Assembly (NCBI GenBank): GCA_003566995.1
Contig: PXBG01000057.1
Span: forward strand, 1 to 41,130
DNA length: 41,130 nt
Direction: 5' to 3'
Source of the DNA: Syntrophobacteraceae bacterium
GTDB taxonomy: Bacteria; Desulfobacterota; Syntrophobacteria; Syntrophobacterales; Syntrophobacteraceae
Shown here: one piece after another, positions 9,479-19,023 of the stretch
Position numbering within the stretch: position 1 is the stretch's first letter
Layout: every line of letters begins with the position of its first letter
Program-made: the position numbers and the translations under genes
Notes under the pieces: model-generated
Databases searched by the model: none
The model's input: only the letters and a program-made list of their open reading frames with translations
What the model was told of the DNA's origin: nothing

Positions 9479-11233
9479 TCACTTTGCGCATGCGCCACAG
9501 CGGCTGCAACCGCTGTCCACATCACAGGGGGGCGTTTCCACCGCAGCCAGGGATCTTTGGTATTCTTCCCAGAGGTATGCCCTCTCAATGCCGTGATCGA
9601 TGATCTCCCAAGGGAAAAACTCTTCCCGCTCACGCTCTCTCATCACCCAAAAGTCGGCATTGACGGCCGTCTGCTTCATCGCCTTCGTCCAGGACCACCC
9701 TTCCAGGGCAACCTTATCAAGAATGGCCGACACGCGGCGATCCCCACGGGCAAGGAGAGCCTGAATGTGGGACCACTTGGGAAGGTCAAAATGCACCCGC
9801 ACATTGGGCACTTTCTGCAGAGCCTTTCGAATCCAGCGCGCCCGATCCTTGAGCTCCCTCACTCCCGCAAAGGGAACCCATTGAAAGGGAGTGAAAGGTT
9901 TGGGAACGAAACTGTTCACGCTCAGGGTGATGTCCCCCATTCTTTTCTTCCCGCGGCTGATCTGCAGCACATGGTGCTTGATGCTTTTGGCCATGTCCAC
10001 GATGGCCTGCAGGTCATCGTGCGTTTCCGTGGGAAGGCCGATCATGAAATAGAGCTTGAGGTGCAAGATGTCCTTTTCCGTCAGGAGATCCACCGCACGC
10101 AGGATTTCCTCCATGCGAAGGTTCTTGTTGATGACCTGCCGGAGTCTCTGGGATCCCGCCTCGGGTGCGATGGCCACGGACCGGTGTTCGCTGGACTGCA
10201 GGGCCAAAATCAGTTCAGGCGTGAGCCCGTCCGCTCTCAGGGAGGAAAAGGACAGGGCCCCTCCAAGATCCAGCAAATTCCGGCACAAATCCGCGATCTC
10301 GGGATGATCGGATACGGCCGCACTCACCAGCCCCACGCGGGGAGTGTGGGCCAGTTGACCCTGAAGGGAAGCCAGCAGCGATGGGGCGCTGTGGGTGCGC
10401 ATGGGGCGATAGACAAACCCCGCGGCACAGAACCGGCATCCCCGGCCGCATCCCCGGCCGATTTCCAGCAAATTGACGCTTTTAAACTCGGCATTGGGGG
10501 TGGTGATCACCGTCCTGCAGGGCCTGCAGGTGGACAAATCCGCCTTCTGGTGGACAACGCGCTCCGGCGCTCCACTGCCCGGAAGGGGCTCCATGGCCGC
10601 CAATTGCCCCTTTTCCTCGTAAGTCACACGATAGAGGGAGGGCACATAAATGCCCGGCACATTTCGAACCAGATGGCCGAGAAACCGGGAACGGGAAGAC
10701 AAATGTTTTTTCGCTCCCTTCATGAAATCCACAAAAGGAGGCACAAGGGCTTCCCCTTCCCCCACAAGGATAAAATCCATGTAAGGGGCGAGGGGCTCGG
10801 GATTCAGAAAAACCGCAACCCCTCCCGCGGCCACGAGAGGATGCCGGGAATCCCGCCCTTCGGCCTTTGGGGGAATGGAGGACCACTGAAGCATATGGAG
10901 AACATTGGGAATGTCGTTTTCAAAAGAAAGGGAAAAAGCGAGAAGGTCAAACTGGTTCACGGGAGTCTGCGACTCCACGGAGAGGAGTTCACGCCCTCCC
11001 TTTCCCAGGCCTTCCAGGTCCTCATGTTCCGGGTAGAACACGCGCTCGCACAGCACCCCCTCGTGAGCATTGAGGGCCGCATAGACAGACTGAAACCCCA
11101 GGTTGGACATGCCCACGCCATATCGGTTGGGAAAAGCGAGCGCAACGGTGAACCGGCCCCTCCAGCTTTTGAAAATGGTGCCCTTTTCCTGGGAAAGCCA
11201 CAGAACCTGGCGTTTTTTGAATTTTCTGGTCAT
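9479..11233 (-). CDS. B12-binding-type radical SAM protein
   Basis: Radical SAM enzyme of unknown substrate, 584 residues. The N-terminal 170 residues look like a degenerate cobalamin-binding fold of the kind found in this superfamily (FPNRYGVGMSNLGFQSVY, later FILVGEGEAL). The [4Fe-4S] cluster motif is CGRGCRFC, Cys at about 262, 266 and 269, preceded by EIGRG; the downstream region SFSSLRADGLT continues the radical SAM barrel. The last 20 residues add a cysteine-rich tail with a CSRCGAC core, possibly an auxiliary cluster. It resembles the N-terminal part of the TIGR03960 group without the DUF2344 domain. It is separated from ftsZ by 354 bases with hairpins, so it is probably an independent unit. 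The Shine-Dalgarno is weak. Confidence 0.8.
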   Translation of the reverse strand: MTRKFKKRQVLWLSQEKGTIFKSWRGRFTVALAFPNRYGVGMSNLGFQSVYAALNAHEGVLCERVFYPEHEDLEGLGKGGRELLSVESQTPVNQFDLLAFSLSFENDIPNVLHMLQWSSIPPKAEGRDSRHPLVAAGGVAVFLNPEPLAPYMDFILVGEGEALVPPFVDFMKGAKKHLSSRSRFLGHLVRNVPGIYVPSLYRVTYEEKGQLAAMEPLPGSGAPERVVHQKADLSTCRPCRTVITTPNAEFKSVNLLEIGRGCGRGCRFCAAGFVYRPMRTHSAPSLLASLQGQLAHTPRVGLVSAAVSDHPEIADLCRNLLDLGGALSFSSLRADGLTPELILALQSSEHRSVAIAPEAGSQRLRQVINKNLRMEEILRAVDLLTEKDILHLKLYFMIGLPTETHDDLQAIVDMAKSIKHHVLQISRGKKRMGDITLSVNSFVPKPFTPFQWVPFAGVRELKDRARWIRKALQKVPNVRVHFDLPKWSHIQALLARGDRRVSAILDKVALEGWSWTKAMKQTAVNADFWVMREREREEFFPWEIIDHGIERAYLWEEYQRSLAAVETPPCDVDSGCSRCGACAK

Positions 11234-11407
11234 GGGCAGTGGAAAAAGCTCTCACGGAGCCATTGACGGCAGACTTTTCGCCACAAGGTGCATGAATCAA
11301 AAAGGAATGGGTGCAGGATTGAAAACATCGCGGTCAGGAATCTCGAAGGTTGGGCCGTCCGTTGCCGTTGATCAATTGACAGGGAGCTGTCTCAGGAGGA
11401 AACCCTG

Positions 11408-11435
11408 GAAAATTGAGTGAAATTTTTCAATTTTC
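11408..11435. terminator. A/T-rich inverted repeat downstream of ftsZ
   Basis: A 9-base arm GAAAATTGA (11408-11416) pairs perfectly with TCAATTTTC (11427-11435) around a 10-base loop. It lies between ftsZ and the radical SAM gene, downstream of the larger GC-rich hairpin. It could act as a weak terminator or a processing site; there is no clean U-tract outside the stem. Confidence 0.3.
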
Positions 11436-11466
11436 TCCCGGGACAGGCAATGATTCACGGCTTTGC

Positions 11467-11513
11467 AGAACCCCCCTTTTCCGGGCCATGGAGCCTGGGA
11501 AAGGGGGGTTCTC
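11467..11513 (-). terminator. GC-rich hairpin downstream of the dcw cluster
   Basis: About 75 bases after the ftsZ stop on the minus strand, an arm reading AGAACCCCCCTTT pairs with AAAGGGGGGTTCT across an inner stem near the CCATGG core. The arms are around 13 bases with one offset. No U-tract follows in either direction, so it may stabilise the ftsZ 3' end rather than terminate by itself. The rest of 11234-11587 holds no gene that I can support. Confidence 0.45.
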
Positions 11514-11587
11514 CTGCCATGGTAAATCTGAGCCAGTTCAGGACATGCAATCCATCAGGCTTTTTTTAACCTCCGGTGGAGAAACTT

Positions 11588-12817
11588 TCAATCGGCCTGG
11601 CGGCGTATGAAAGTGGGAATGCTCAGATCTTCCTCTTCCAGATTGGATCCAGTAATTTTCTGAAGGAACGTCTTTCTTCTTGATTGGCCCTCCTGAGAGG
11701 GTGTTTCCCTGGATTCCCGGGTGGATCCATGTCGGACCACTGTGGGCACCTGAAGATAATCATAATTCAAATCAGGCACGATGCCGTTATTCCTGGCTCT
11801 TTTGATGCGGGAAGACACATCCGCCTTCTGAGGCTGCTCCATTTTTCCAATGCCCGTGGCTATCACCGTCACCCGGACTTCTTCGCCGATGACGGGGTCC
11901 AGAGACATGCCCAGAAAAATATTGGCATTTTCGTCCATTTCTTTGTGTATGAGGGAGGCGACCTCTTCGAACTCATGCATTCCCAGATCCACACCGGTGG
12001 TGATGTTGATGAGGGCAGCCCTGGCTCCATGGATGGAGATGTCTTCCAGAAGGGGGCTGGAAATGGCCTGCTGCGCCGCCTGGGAAGCCCGGTTCTCTCC
12101 ATTTCCCACACCTGTTCCCATGAGCGCCAGCCCCTTTTCCCCCATGACCGTGCGCAAATCGGCAAAATCCACATTGATGTAACCGGGATGCACGATGAGG
12201 TCGGAAATGCCCTTGACGGCATACAGAAGAATGTCGTCGGCACGCCGGAACATTTCAAGAAAAGTGGCCCTCTTGTCGGCCAGGCAAAGGAGGCGGTTAT
12301 TGGGGATGGTGATGAGCGTGTCCACCACGGCTTCAAGGGACTTGAGGCCTTCATCCGCATTTTTCTGGCGCACCTTGCCTTCGAAGGCGAAAGGCCTTGT
12401 CACGACGGCAACGGTGAGGGCTCCCATTTCCCGGCAGATCTCGGCAACCACCGGCGCGCCGCCGGTGCCTGTTCCACCGCCCAGTCCCGCGGTGATGAAC
12501 ACCATGTCACTGCCCTCCACCGCCTGACGGATCTTCTCCAGATCTTCCTGGGCCGCCTTGGATCCCATTTCCGGATTCCCCCCTGCACCCAATCCTTTGG
12601 TCAGGGTCACTCCCAGCTGAATCCGGTGGGGAGCCAGGCTTTTTTCCAGAACCTGAAAGTCGGTGTTGGCCGCGATGAACTCGACGCCATCGAGGCCGGC
12701 CTGAATCATGTTATTGATGGCGTTGCCACCTCCGCCCCCAATTCCCAATACTTTGATTCTGGCTCCATTGGAGTAGCTTTCCAACGCTTCTCTTTTGTCT
12801 TCGTTCAGTTTTTCCAT
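11588..12817 (-). CDS. ftsZ: Cell division protein FtsZ
   Basis: Tubulin-like GTPase that forms the Z ring. The N-terminus has the family block IKVLGIGGGGGNAINNM, the tubulin signature GGGTGTGGAPV is present, and the protein ends with the conserved C-terminal peptide DLSIPTFIRRQAD, which binds FtsA and other partners. The start at 12817 (MEKLNED) has AAGGG eight bases upstream; an ATG at 12835 would add six residues. At 409 residues it is standard. It is the last gene of the dcw cluster, 207 bases after ftsA; that gap contains a hairpin around the ftsA stop (GTGAT/ATCAC with A8 and T6 runs) but no promoter I can defend. Confidence 0.98.
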   Translation of the reverse strand: MEKLNEDKREALESYSNGARIKVLGIGGGGGNAINNMIQAGLDGVEFIAANTDFQVLEKSLAPHRIQLGVTLTKGLGAGGNPEMGSKAAQEDLEKIRQAVEGSDMVFITAGLGGGTGTGGAPVVAEICREMGALTVAVVTRPFAFEGKVRQKNADEGLKSLEAVVDTLITIPNNRLLCLADKRATFLEMFRRADDILLYAVKGISDLIVHPGYINVDFADLRTVMGEKGLALMGTGVGNGENRASQAAQQAISSPLLEDISIHGARAALINITTGVDLGMHEFEEVASLIHKEMDENANIFLGMSLDPVIGEEVRVTVIATGIGKMEQPQKADVSSRIKRARNNGIVPDLNYDYLQVPTVVRHGSTRESRETPSQEGQSRRKTFLQKITGSNLEEEDLSIPTFIRRQAD

Positions 12818-13024
12818 CTCAGCACCCTTCACCATCGATTAAAGTCTCATCACACAGGCAAAATCATCCAATCACAAGGCAATGGAAATATTTGCTCGGT
12901 TTCAGCCAACCCCTTCTTCCGACGGGGCGTTTCAGTGAGTTCATTCAACCCCCAAGGGCTTTTTCTTCAGCCTTTGGAGAACTGTTGGCGACGCGTGATC
13001 AAAAAAGTTTTTTTTCATGAGAAA

Positions 13025-14251
13025 TCACCACATTTCCTTGAACCACCGTTTCATGGTCACAAGAATCCTCTCAAAGAGTCCTGGGCCGCTTTCCAGGGAG
13101 ACGGTGCTCTTTCCGTGTTCCAACCCATAGATGAGCAATCCCGTCGCGGTGGCAAACATGGGGTTTCCGACCAATTCCTTGAGGCCCCCGAAATGATAGG
13201 GTACCCCCACGCGCACCGGAAGGTCGAAGACGTTCTCCGCCAGATCACGAATGCCGGGAAGAAGGGCAACCCCCCCTGTCAAAACAACCCCCGCGTGCAG
13301 GGATTCCATGTAGGACGAACGCACAAGTTCCCATTCGATGATCTTGACGATCTCCTCCGAGCGAGCTTCGATGATCTGGGCCAGCACGGAGTGAGCCAGC
13401 TGACGGGGCTTCTGGCCCCCCACAGAGCCAACCTCGATCACTTCCTGCTGGCTGACCTGTTCCACCAGGGCACAGCCGAATCTCTTCTTGATCTTTTCCG
13501 CCTCTTCCATGGAAGTCCTCAAGCCAACGGAAATGTCCGAGGTGATGTGATTTCCACCGAGCCCCACCACACACGAATAGCGGATGGCATGATCGAGAAA
13601 AACAGCCACATCACTGGTGCCACCACCGATGTCCACCAAGGCCACTCCAAGATGCTTCTCGTCCTTGTCGAGCACCGACTCACTGGAAGCCAGAGATTCC
13701 AAAACAACGTCTTCCACAAGCAAACCGGCTTTTTCGCAACACTTGACTATATTCTGGACAGCGGAAATGGCACCAGTGATGATGTGAACCTTGGCTTCCA
13801 GGCGAACCCCTGACATCCCGATGGGGTTCAGGATCCCCTCCTGCTCATCCACAATGAACTGCTGAGGAAGAACGTGCAGGATCTGCCGGTCATAAGGCAT
13901 GGCTATGGTTTTTGCCGCATCCAGCACACGATCGATGTCGGCCTGTGTCACTTCACGGCTTTTGACCGCGATGACCCCATGGCTGTTGAGGCTCTGGACA
14001 TGAGTCCCCGCAACTCCTGCCACCACTGACCTGATTTCGCACCAGGCCATCAGTTCCGCTTCCGTGACAGCCCTTCGAATGGAATTGACCGTCTGGTCGA
14101 TGTTGACCACCACACCGCCACGCATGCCAATGGAAGGATAGGTTCCCACTCCGACAATATCGATGCCCTCGGAGGTGATTTCACCCACGACGGCACAGAT
14201 CTTGGTTGTTCCCAAATCCAGACCTACGATGAGTTCCTCTCTTCTGCCCAT
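13025..14251 (-). CDS. ftsA: Cell division protein FtsA
   Basis: Actin-like protein that tethers FtsZ to the membrane. Residues 5-20 (LIVGLDLGTTKICAVVGE) are the phosphate-1 loop, DIGGGTSDVAVF is phosphate-2, and VVLTGGVALLPGI is the adenosine motif. The C-terminus ends in an amphipathic basic/aromatic helix (ILVTMKRWFKEMW), the membrane-targeting sequence. The ATG at 14251 has an AGGGAGA site five bases away and matches family starts, so the 24 codons upstream to 14323 are rejected. It is 408 residues long. It lies 137 bases after ftsQ and 207 before ftsZ, the usual order. Confidence 0.97.
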   Translation of the reverse strand: MGRREELIVGLDLGTTKICAVVGEITSEGIDIVGVGTYPSIGMRGGVVVNIDQTVNSIRRAVTEAELMAWCEIRSVVAGVAGTHVQSLNSHGVIAVKSREVTQADIDRVLDAAKTIAMPYDRQILHVLPQQFIVDEQEGILNPIGMSGVRLEAKVHIITGAISAVQNIVKCCEKAGLLVEDVVLESLASSESVLDKDEKHLGVALVDIGGGTSDVAVFLDHAIRYSCVVGLGGNHITSDISVGLRTSMEEAEKIKKRFGCALVEQVSQQEVIEVGSVGGQKPRQLAHSVLAQIIEARSEEIVKIIEWELVRSSYMESLHAGVVLTGGVALLPGIRDLAENVFDLPVRVGVPYHFGGLKELVGNPMFATATGLLIYGLEHGKSTVSLESGPGLFERILVTMKRWFKEMW

Positions 14252-14388
14252 TGTCTCCCTTTCACCTGTCGACTCTTGAAATGGTGCCTCCAATTGCCGG
14301 AAATGGTCCTGATCAAGGCTCATGCATTGCCGCCGTCCATCTTTTTCCCCGGGGTTCCATGCGGGGAAGGCCCATGGAGCGGCCTCCT

Positions 14389-15255
14389 TCAGCTGTTTTC
14401 CGGGCGCGGAAAGTTCCCTTGCACATAAGCCCTGCTTTTATAATCGAGGTCGATTCGCCTCACTTTTTCCAGCCACTCCTGTTTTTCCAAAAGGAGCATG
14501 ATTCTTTTGAGACGATGGAACTTGGACTCAAACGCATGGGATCCCAAATGAATGAGGATGGGCTTTGCGTTCAGCAGCTCAAATGAAATTCCCTCCACGG
14601 GATCCCAATGGTATTCCACCACTCTCCCCCCTTCCGCCATGACATGGTAGCGCTCCAGTGCGGATTTCAATTCCCGAAGCGTCTCAAAAGGTTCCAGGGG
14701 AAGGTATTCCCCCTCCTTCAACCCAAGCCCTGAAAAGCCATCCAGGTGCAGAAGTTCCGGGTATTCCTGCCGCTCCACATTCAGGAAAAGTTTTCCTTCA
14801 CCATCCACCAGGTGAGAGGTCTCACCGGTGATGATGCCCAGGGCTTCCCGCTCCTCCACCTCCACCACCAGGCAACGGGACAGATCCACCCGCACAACAG
14901 CGGCGTTCACCCATGGAAGCGTTTCCACCCTTTCCGCCAGTTTGGTCATTCTGAGTCCCATGAGGCTGGCGTCCCTGGGAACCTTCATGGCGTTGAGCAC
15001 CTCAGCGCCCCTGAGATGGTGAACCCCTGAGATTTCTATTCCCTGCACTTTGAACCAGGAAGAGCCCATCAAAGCATGGTAGCTGTGAGCCAGGCCCGCA
15101 CTGAGCAGCATCAGTCCCAGGAAAAAGACACCGGCTCCAAGAGCACATTTGACCACCAGGCGAATGAGTCCCCTTCCCTGGCCGTTGCCCGCCGTGTATC
15201 GGTTTTTCCTTTTTTTGGCCAAAAGCTCACCTGCTCTTTTCTGTGGAAAACCCAT
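14389..15255 (-). CDS. ftsQ: Cell division protein FtsQ
   Basis: Bitopic divisome protein linking early and late components with FtsL and FtsB. The 288-residue protein has a basic cytoplasmic N-terminus, one membrane helix at about 33-55, then a POTRA domain (WFKVQGIEISGVHHLRGAEV, LPWVNAAVVRVDLSRCLVVEVEE) and the FtsQ beta domain. Sequence conservation in this family is low; the topology, the POTRA pattern and the place between murB and ftsA support the call. No ddl gene separates it from murB, unlike E. coli. Spacing to murB is 44 bases. Confidence 0.92.
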   Translation of the reverse strand: MGFPQKRAGELLAKKRKNRYTAGNGQGRGLIRLVVKCALGAGVFFLGLMLLSAGLAHSYHALMGSSWFKVQGIEISGVHHLRGAEVLNAMKVPRDASLMGLRMTKLAERVETLPWVNAAVVRVDLSRCLVVEVEEREALGIITGETSHLVDGEGKLFLNVERQEYPELLHLDGFSGLGLKEGEYLPLEPFETLRELKSALERYHVMAEGGRVVEYHWDPVEGISFELLNAKPILIHLGSHAFESKFHRLKRIMLLLEKQEWLEKVRRIDLDYKSRAYVQGNFPRPENS

Positions 15256-15299
15256 GGGTGAAAGCCAGAGCAGCCCTTTTCTGATCGGGCAAAAGGGGA

Positions 15300-16334
15300 C
15301 TAGAAAAACCCCTTTTCACCGGGTTTTGGAGTGGCGCGCCAAACCCGGACCTCCCTTTCCAGGCGAATCCCAAAACGCTCCATGACCGTGTTCTCCACGC
15401 GTTCCATGAGTTGAAGGATATCCCGGGCGGTGGCAGAACCCGTATTGAGTATGTAGTTGGCATGCTTTGCACAAACCCTGGCGCCTCCCACCCCGGCCCC
15501 CTTCAGTCCCGCCTTTTCGATGAGTGCTCCCGCGGCGTGTCCTTCCGGATTTTTGAAAACACACCCCGCCGAGAAGACTCCATGGGGCTGGGTTTTCCTC
15601 CTCAGGGCCACGTTACTCCTCATGTCCATCTTGATGCGCTGGGCCCCTTTGGGCCTCATTTCCAGAGCCGCTCCCAAAATGATCTGCCCGGAAGTCAGCC
15701 CCATGGATCTATAGGAAAAGGCCAACTCCTTTCTTGAAAGGCTCTGCCTGCGGCCTTTGTCATCCATGAGCTCAATCCAGCGCAAAATGTCAGAAATGGC
15801 CCCTCCAAAAGCGCCCGCGTTCATTTGAAGAGCACCGCCCACAGTGCCGGGAATTCCTGCCAGGAACTCAGCCCCCCCCAGCTCCTCGTGCACGCAGAAA
15901 CGGAGAAAAGCAGACAAGGGAACCCCAGCACCCGCATGAACCAAAATTATTCCATGACCACCCCCTTCCGTGGAGGGCGTAGGGAGAATGCTCAGGTCGG
16001 CGCAGGCTGATGTGAGTTGAATGGCCACCACATCCCACGGATCATCCGGCGGCAACACATTGCTGCCACCCCCGAGGATCACCCAGGGAATTTTGCGCCG
16101 ATAGAACCCGCGCACAAGAGCTTCCAGGGTTTCAGGGTTTTCAGGTGTGGCCAGGCAGGCCACGGGACCTCCCACCTTGAACGTGGTGTGCCTGCGAAGA
16201 GGTTCTCCCCACTTGAGGCCCACGCCATCGAGAGAATTCAGCCATTCTCTGTGCTGGCCCACGAGGGGGAAAGCCCTTTCCTTCGGTCTTCTTTCCCGAT
16301 TTTCTTCGGGCATGGCGCCCCTGGAAGTTTTCAT
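15300..16334 (-). CDS. murB: UDP-N-acetylenolpyruvoylglucosamine reductase MurB
   Basis: FAD enzyme that reduces UDP-GlcNAc-enolpyruvate to UDP-MurNAc. FAD-binding hallmarks are LRRHTTFKVGG, the VILGGGSNVLPPD loop, and GAEFLAGIPGTVGGALQMNAGAFGG. The later YRSMGL and the C-terminal CVFKNPEGHAAGALIEKAGLKG with SAG-C and HANYILNTGSAT mark a type I enzyme. The frame stays open further upstream inside murC. The ATG at 16334 is preferred because GGAGG and GGGAAGAG precede it; ATG 16313 is the alternative. It begins 40 bases after the murC stop, so it is in the same operon. It has 344 residues. Confidence 0.96.
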   Translation of the reverse strand: MKTSRGAMPEENRERRPKERAFPLVGQHREWLNSLDGVGLKWGEPLRRHTTFKVGGPVACLATPENPETLEALVRGFYRRKIPWVILGGGSNVLPPDDPWDVVAIQLTSACADLSILPTPSTEGGGHGIILVHAGAGVPLSAFLRFCVHEELGGAEFLAGIPGTVGGALQMNAGAFGGAISDILRWIELMDDKGRRQSLSRKELAFSYRSMGLTSGQIILGAALEMRPKGAQRIKMDMRSNVALRRKTQPHGVFSAGCVFKNPEGHAAGALIEKAGLKGAGVGGARVCAKHANYILNTGSATARDILQLMERVENTVMERFGIRLEREVRVWRATPKPGEKGFF

Positions 16335-16374
16335 GCTCTTCCCAATCCTCCGGAAGACAGTTTCCCAAAAAGCC

Positions 16375-17751
16375 TCACGTCTTAAGCCTTTCCAGAAGGG
16401 ATTCCCCCAGTTGCCAGATGTTTCCGGCGCCGAGTGTGAGGACCACATCCCCCGGCTGCACCCTATGTGTGAGCACGTGAAGCATTTCCTCCGGATCGGG
16501 GCAAAATTGAAGATCATGGTGCCCATAGGCTGCAATGCGCTCCGCCAGCGCCTGCCCCGTCACACCGGGGATGGGCTTTTCGCTGGCGCCATAGATTTCC
16601 GCGAGCAAGAGGACATTGGATTCGTAGAAACAACGGGCAAACTGCTCCATGAGCCCGTGAGTGCGCGAATAGCGGTGAGGCTGAAAGATCACGATGCGTC
16701 TTCGATCGGGAAAGCATTGAGCCAGGGTTTCCAGGACCACGCGGATCTCGTTGGGGTGATGCCCATAGTCGTCGATGACGAGGACTCCCTGCTCTTCCCC
16801 CTTCACCTGAAACCTTCGCTGCACGCCCGTCATGTCCTGAAGGCCCTCCCGAATGTCGTCCCACTTCATGTCCAGTTCGAGGGCCACGGCAACGGCAGCG
16901 AGGGAGTTGAGCACATTATGCCGGCCGGGAATTCGAAGGCTGATTTCTCCCAGCTCCTTCCCTTGCCACAGGGCACGGTAGGAAGTGATGAAACCCTCGT
17001 TTCTCACATCCCTGGCCTGCAGGTCCGCCTGCGAGGAGAACCCGTACGTGACAAAACCCTTGCTGATCCTGGGAATGATCGTCTGAATGTGCTCGTCTTC
17101 AAGGCAAAGAACAGCCTGTCCATAAAAAGGAATTTTGTTGATGAACTCCAGAAAGGTCTCCTGAATGTGCTCCAGGTTCCGATAAAAATCGAGGTGTTCC
17201 AGGTCGATATTGGTCACCACGGCAATGGTGGGCGGCAACAGGAGAAAGGTGCCGTCACTCTCGTCCGCTTCGGCCACCATGAATTCACCCTGGCCCAGCT
17301 TGGCAGTCGTTCCCCAGGCATTGAGCTTTCCGCCTATGACCACCGTGGGGTCGAGGCCTCCCCGGGCAAGCACAGTGGCAACCATGGAGGTGGTCGTGGT
17401 TTTTCCGTGGGCTCCGGCCACCAGAACGGAGTATTTGAGACGCATCAACTCGGCGAGCATTTCCGCTCTGCGAATGACGGGAAGCTTGCCCGCGGTTCTT
17501 GCGGCGCGCACTTCGGAATTGTCCTCGGAAATGGCGGAAGAGAGGACCACCACATCCACTCCCTTCACGTGCTCCCCGGCATGGCCGATGAAAATCTTCG
17601 CCCCGAGCTCTTCCAGCCTTCGGGTGGTTTCCGTTTCCCGAAGGTCGGAACCACTCACTGAATAACCCAGATTGAGAAGAAGCTCGGCAATGCCACTCAT
17701 GCCGATCCCCCCAATTCCCACAAAGTGAATGTTCTTGTATTGTTTGTACAT
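16375..17751 (-). CDS. murC: UDP-N-acetylmuramate-L-alanine ligase MurC
   Basis: Adds L-Ala to UDP-MurNAc. The N-terminal Rossmann fold reads [18 protein letters not shown], the ATP P-loop is [13 protein letters not shown], and the central domain has [10 protein letters not shown] and [11 protein letters not shown]. The C-terminal domain begins at the DYGHHPNEI motif. The length of 458 residues fits the family. An open frame continues to 18414 inside ftsW and is not coding. The ATG at 17751 has AGGGA overlapping the ftsW stop, and only five bases separate it from ftsW. In most dcw clusters murG lies exactly here; its absence is discussed as a finding. Confidence 0.98.
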   Translation of the reverse strand: MYKQYKNIHFVGIGGIGMSGIAELLLNLGYSVSGSDLRETETTRRLEELGAKIFIGHAGEHVKGVDVVVLSSAISEDNSEVRAARTAGKLPVIRRAEMLAELMRLKYSVLVAGAHGKTTTTSMVATVLARGGLDPTVVIGGKLNAWGTTAKLGQGEFMVAEADESDGTFLLLPPTIAVVTNIDLEHLDFYRNLEHIQETFLEFINKIPFYGQAVLCLEDEHIQTIIPRISKGFVTYGFSSQADLQARDVRNEGFITSYRALWQGKELGEISLRIPGRHNVLNSLAAVAVALELDMKWDDIREGLQDMTGVQRRFQVKGEEQGVLVIDDYGHHPNEIRVVLETLAQCFPDRRRIVIFQPHRYSRTHGLMEQFARCFYESNVLLLAEIYGASEKPIPGVTGQALAERIAAYGHHDLQFCPDPEEMLHVLTHRVQPGDVVLTLGAGNIWQLGESLLERLKT

Positions 17752-17756
17752 TTTCC

Positions 17757-18941
17757 CTATTTCGCCCGCCCGCCTCTGCGTGCAATGTTGAGGAGGATGC
17801 CCGCAGCCAGGCAGTTGGCTGTGAAGGCACTGCCACCATAAGAAACAAAAGGCAGGGTCAATCCCTTGGTTGGAAAAAGACCCAAAACCACACCCATATT
17901 GATCAGCGCCTGAACGGTGAGGAGCAACGTCAGGCCCAGTGCCATGAGACTTCCCATGAAGTCCGGAGCATTGCGTGAAATGGTCATTCCTGTGTGAAAA
18001 AGAAGGAGAAAGGCCAGGCAGATGAAAACAAGGCCCACAAAACCCATTTCCTCTCCGATGACGGCCAGGATGAAATCCGTGTGAGCCTCGGGCAGGTAGC
18101 CAAGCTTTTGGTGACCCGCACCCAACCCTTTTCCCCAGAGGCCGCCGGAGCCCACGGCAATCCAGGCTTGAATGAGTTGATACCCGGACGCCAGGTGATC
18201 CGTCCAGGGATCGAGAAATGCGGTGACCCTCTCCCAGCGATAGCCCACCAGATAGACGAACTTGTAGGCCGCCACTGCGGCGATGGGGACGGCAGAAAAA
18301 AGATATAAAAAGGGCACGCCTCCCGCCAGGAGCATCACGGCCGTCATGAAGGCCACTATGACGGTCATGCCAAAGTCTGGCTGCTGGAGAAGGAGAGCGG
18401 AAAAAATTCCACACAGGGCAACATGGGGCAGGTACCCAACGCTGAACTGGTCAATTCTGTCCTGTTTTTTGGAAATGGAAGCACTCAGATAAATGATCCA
18501 AACCACTTTTGCATATTCCGCAGGCTGCAACTGAAAGGAACCGAGACGGAACCATCGGCGTGCGTTGTTGACCTCCGTGCCGATGGAAGGGATCAAGACA
18601 AGAATCAAAGCCGCCAGAGATGCCAGGAGGAGAGGCCCCATCCATGCCTTGTATTTTTCGTAGGGAATTCTCGAAAACACAATCATCATGCCCACACCGA
18701 GAAAAACCCAGATCATCTGACGCTTGAGAAAGTAGGCTGAATCTCCGTACCTTTGAAGGGCCATCGTGGAGCTGGAGGAGTAGATCATGATGAGCCCTGC
18801 AAGAATCAAGAAGGAAACCTGGAGCCACAGCTGAACGTGAGTCGGCAAAACAGGCCACATCCTTTCCCCCGTTTCCCGGGCATCCCTGCCTTTTCGGGAA
18901 ACAGCCGCGGATTTTTCCAATGCCTCTCTGGCCGGACTCAT
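17757..18941 (-). CDS. ftsW: SEDS-family peptidoglycan polymerase FtsW
   Basis: Septal glycosyltransferase working with FtsI. About ten hydrophobic helices are visible through the 394 residues. Family motifs include [18 protein letters not shown], the loop WITVGSGG-like [31 protein letters not shown] with EEMGFVG, and the C-terminal LPFVSYGGS. The ATG at 18941 has AAGGG eight bases ahead; a GTG three codons upstream is possible. It starts 82 bases after the murD stop and ends 5 bases before murC. RodA is a close relative, but the dcw position argues for FtsW. Confidence 0.96.
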   Translation of the reverse strand: MSPAREALEKSAAVSRKGRDARETGERMWPVLPTHVQLWLQVSFLILAGLIMIYSSSSTMALQRYGDSAYFLKRQMIWVFLGVGMMIVFSRIPYEKYKAWMGPLLLASLAALILVLIPSIGTEVNNARRWFRLGSFQLQPAEYAKVVWIIYLSASISKKQDRIDQFSVGYLPHVALCGIFSALLLQQPDFGMTVIVAFMTAVMLLAGGVPFLYLFSAVPIAAVAAYKFVYLVGYRWERVTAFLDPWTDHLASGYQLIQAWIAVGSGGLWGKGLGAGHQKLGYLPEAHTDFILAVIGEEMGFVGLVFICLAFLLLFHTGMTISRNAPDFMGSLMALGLTLLLTVQALINMGVVLGLFPTKGLTLPFVSYGGSAFTANCLAAGILLNIARRGGRAK

Positions 18942-19023
18942 GTCACACACCCTTCTTCATGGACTTGCCTGCAGCGTGACCCGGGGCAGGCTTCTTCCTT
19001 CCATTGCCCCCTACCCATGTGCA

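Noticed and set aside
9431-11266. 611-codon plus-strand open frame opposite the radical SAM gene
   Set aside because: The minus strand has clear radical SAM motifs along the same span, so the plus frame is a shadow.
11234-11587. Cobalamin riboswitch before the B12-type radical SAM gene
   Set aside because: No B12-box-like sequence was seen; only inverted repeats occur in the gap.
11684-13813. 709-codon plus-strand open frame opposite ftsZ and ftsA
   Set aside because: It spans two well-supported genes on the other strand and the gap between them, has no ribosome site, and its product has no coherent domain. It is a composition effect.
16147-17661. 504-codon plus-strand frame opposite murC
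   Set aside because: MurC motifs cover the whole span on the minus strand; no ribosome site or domain on the plus strand.
17752-18414. 221-codon N-terminal extension of murC
   Set aside because: It overlaps ftsW in another frame and is unlike MurC; the ATG at 17751 has a good ribosome site and matches the family start.
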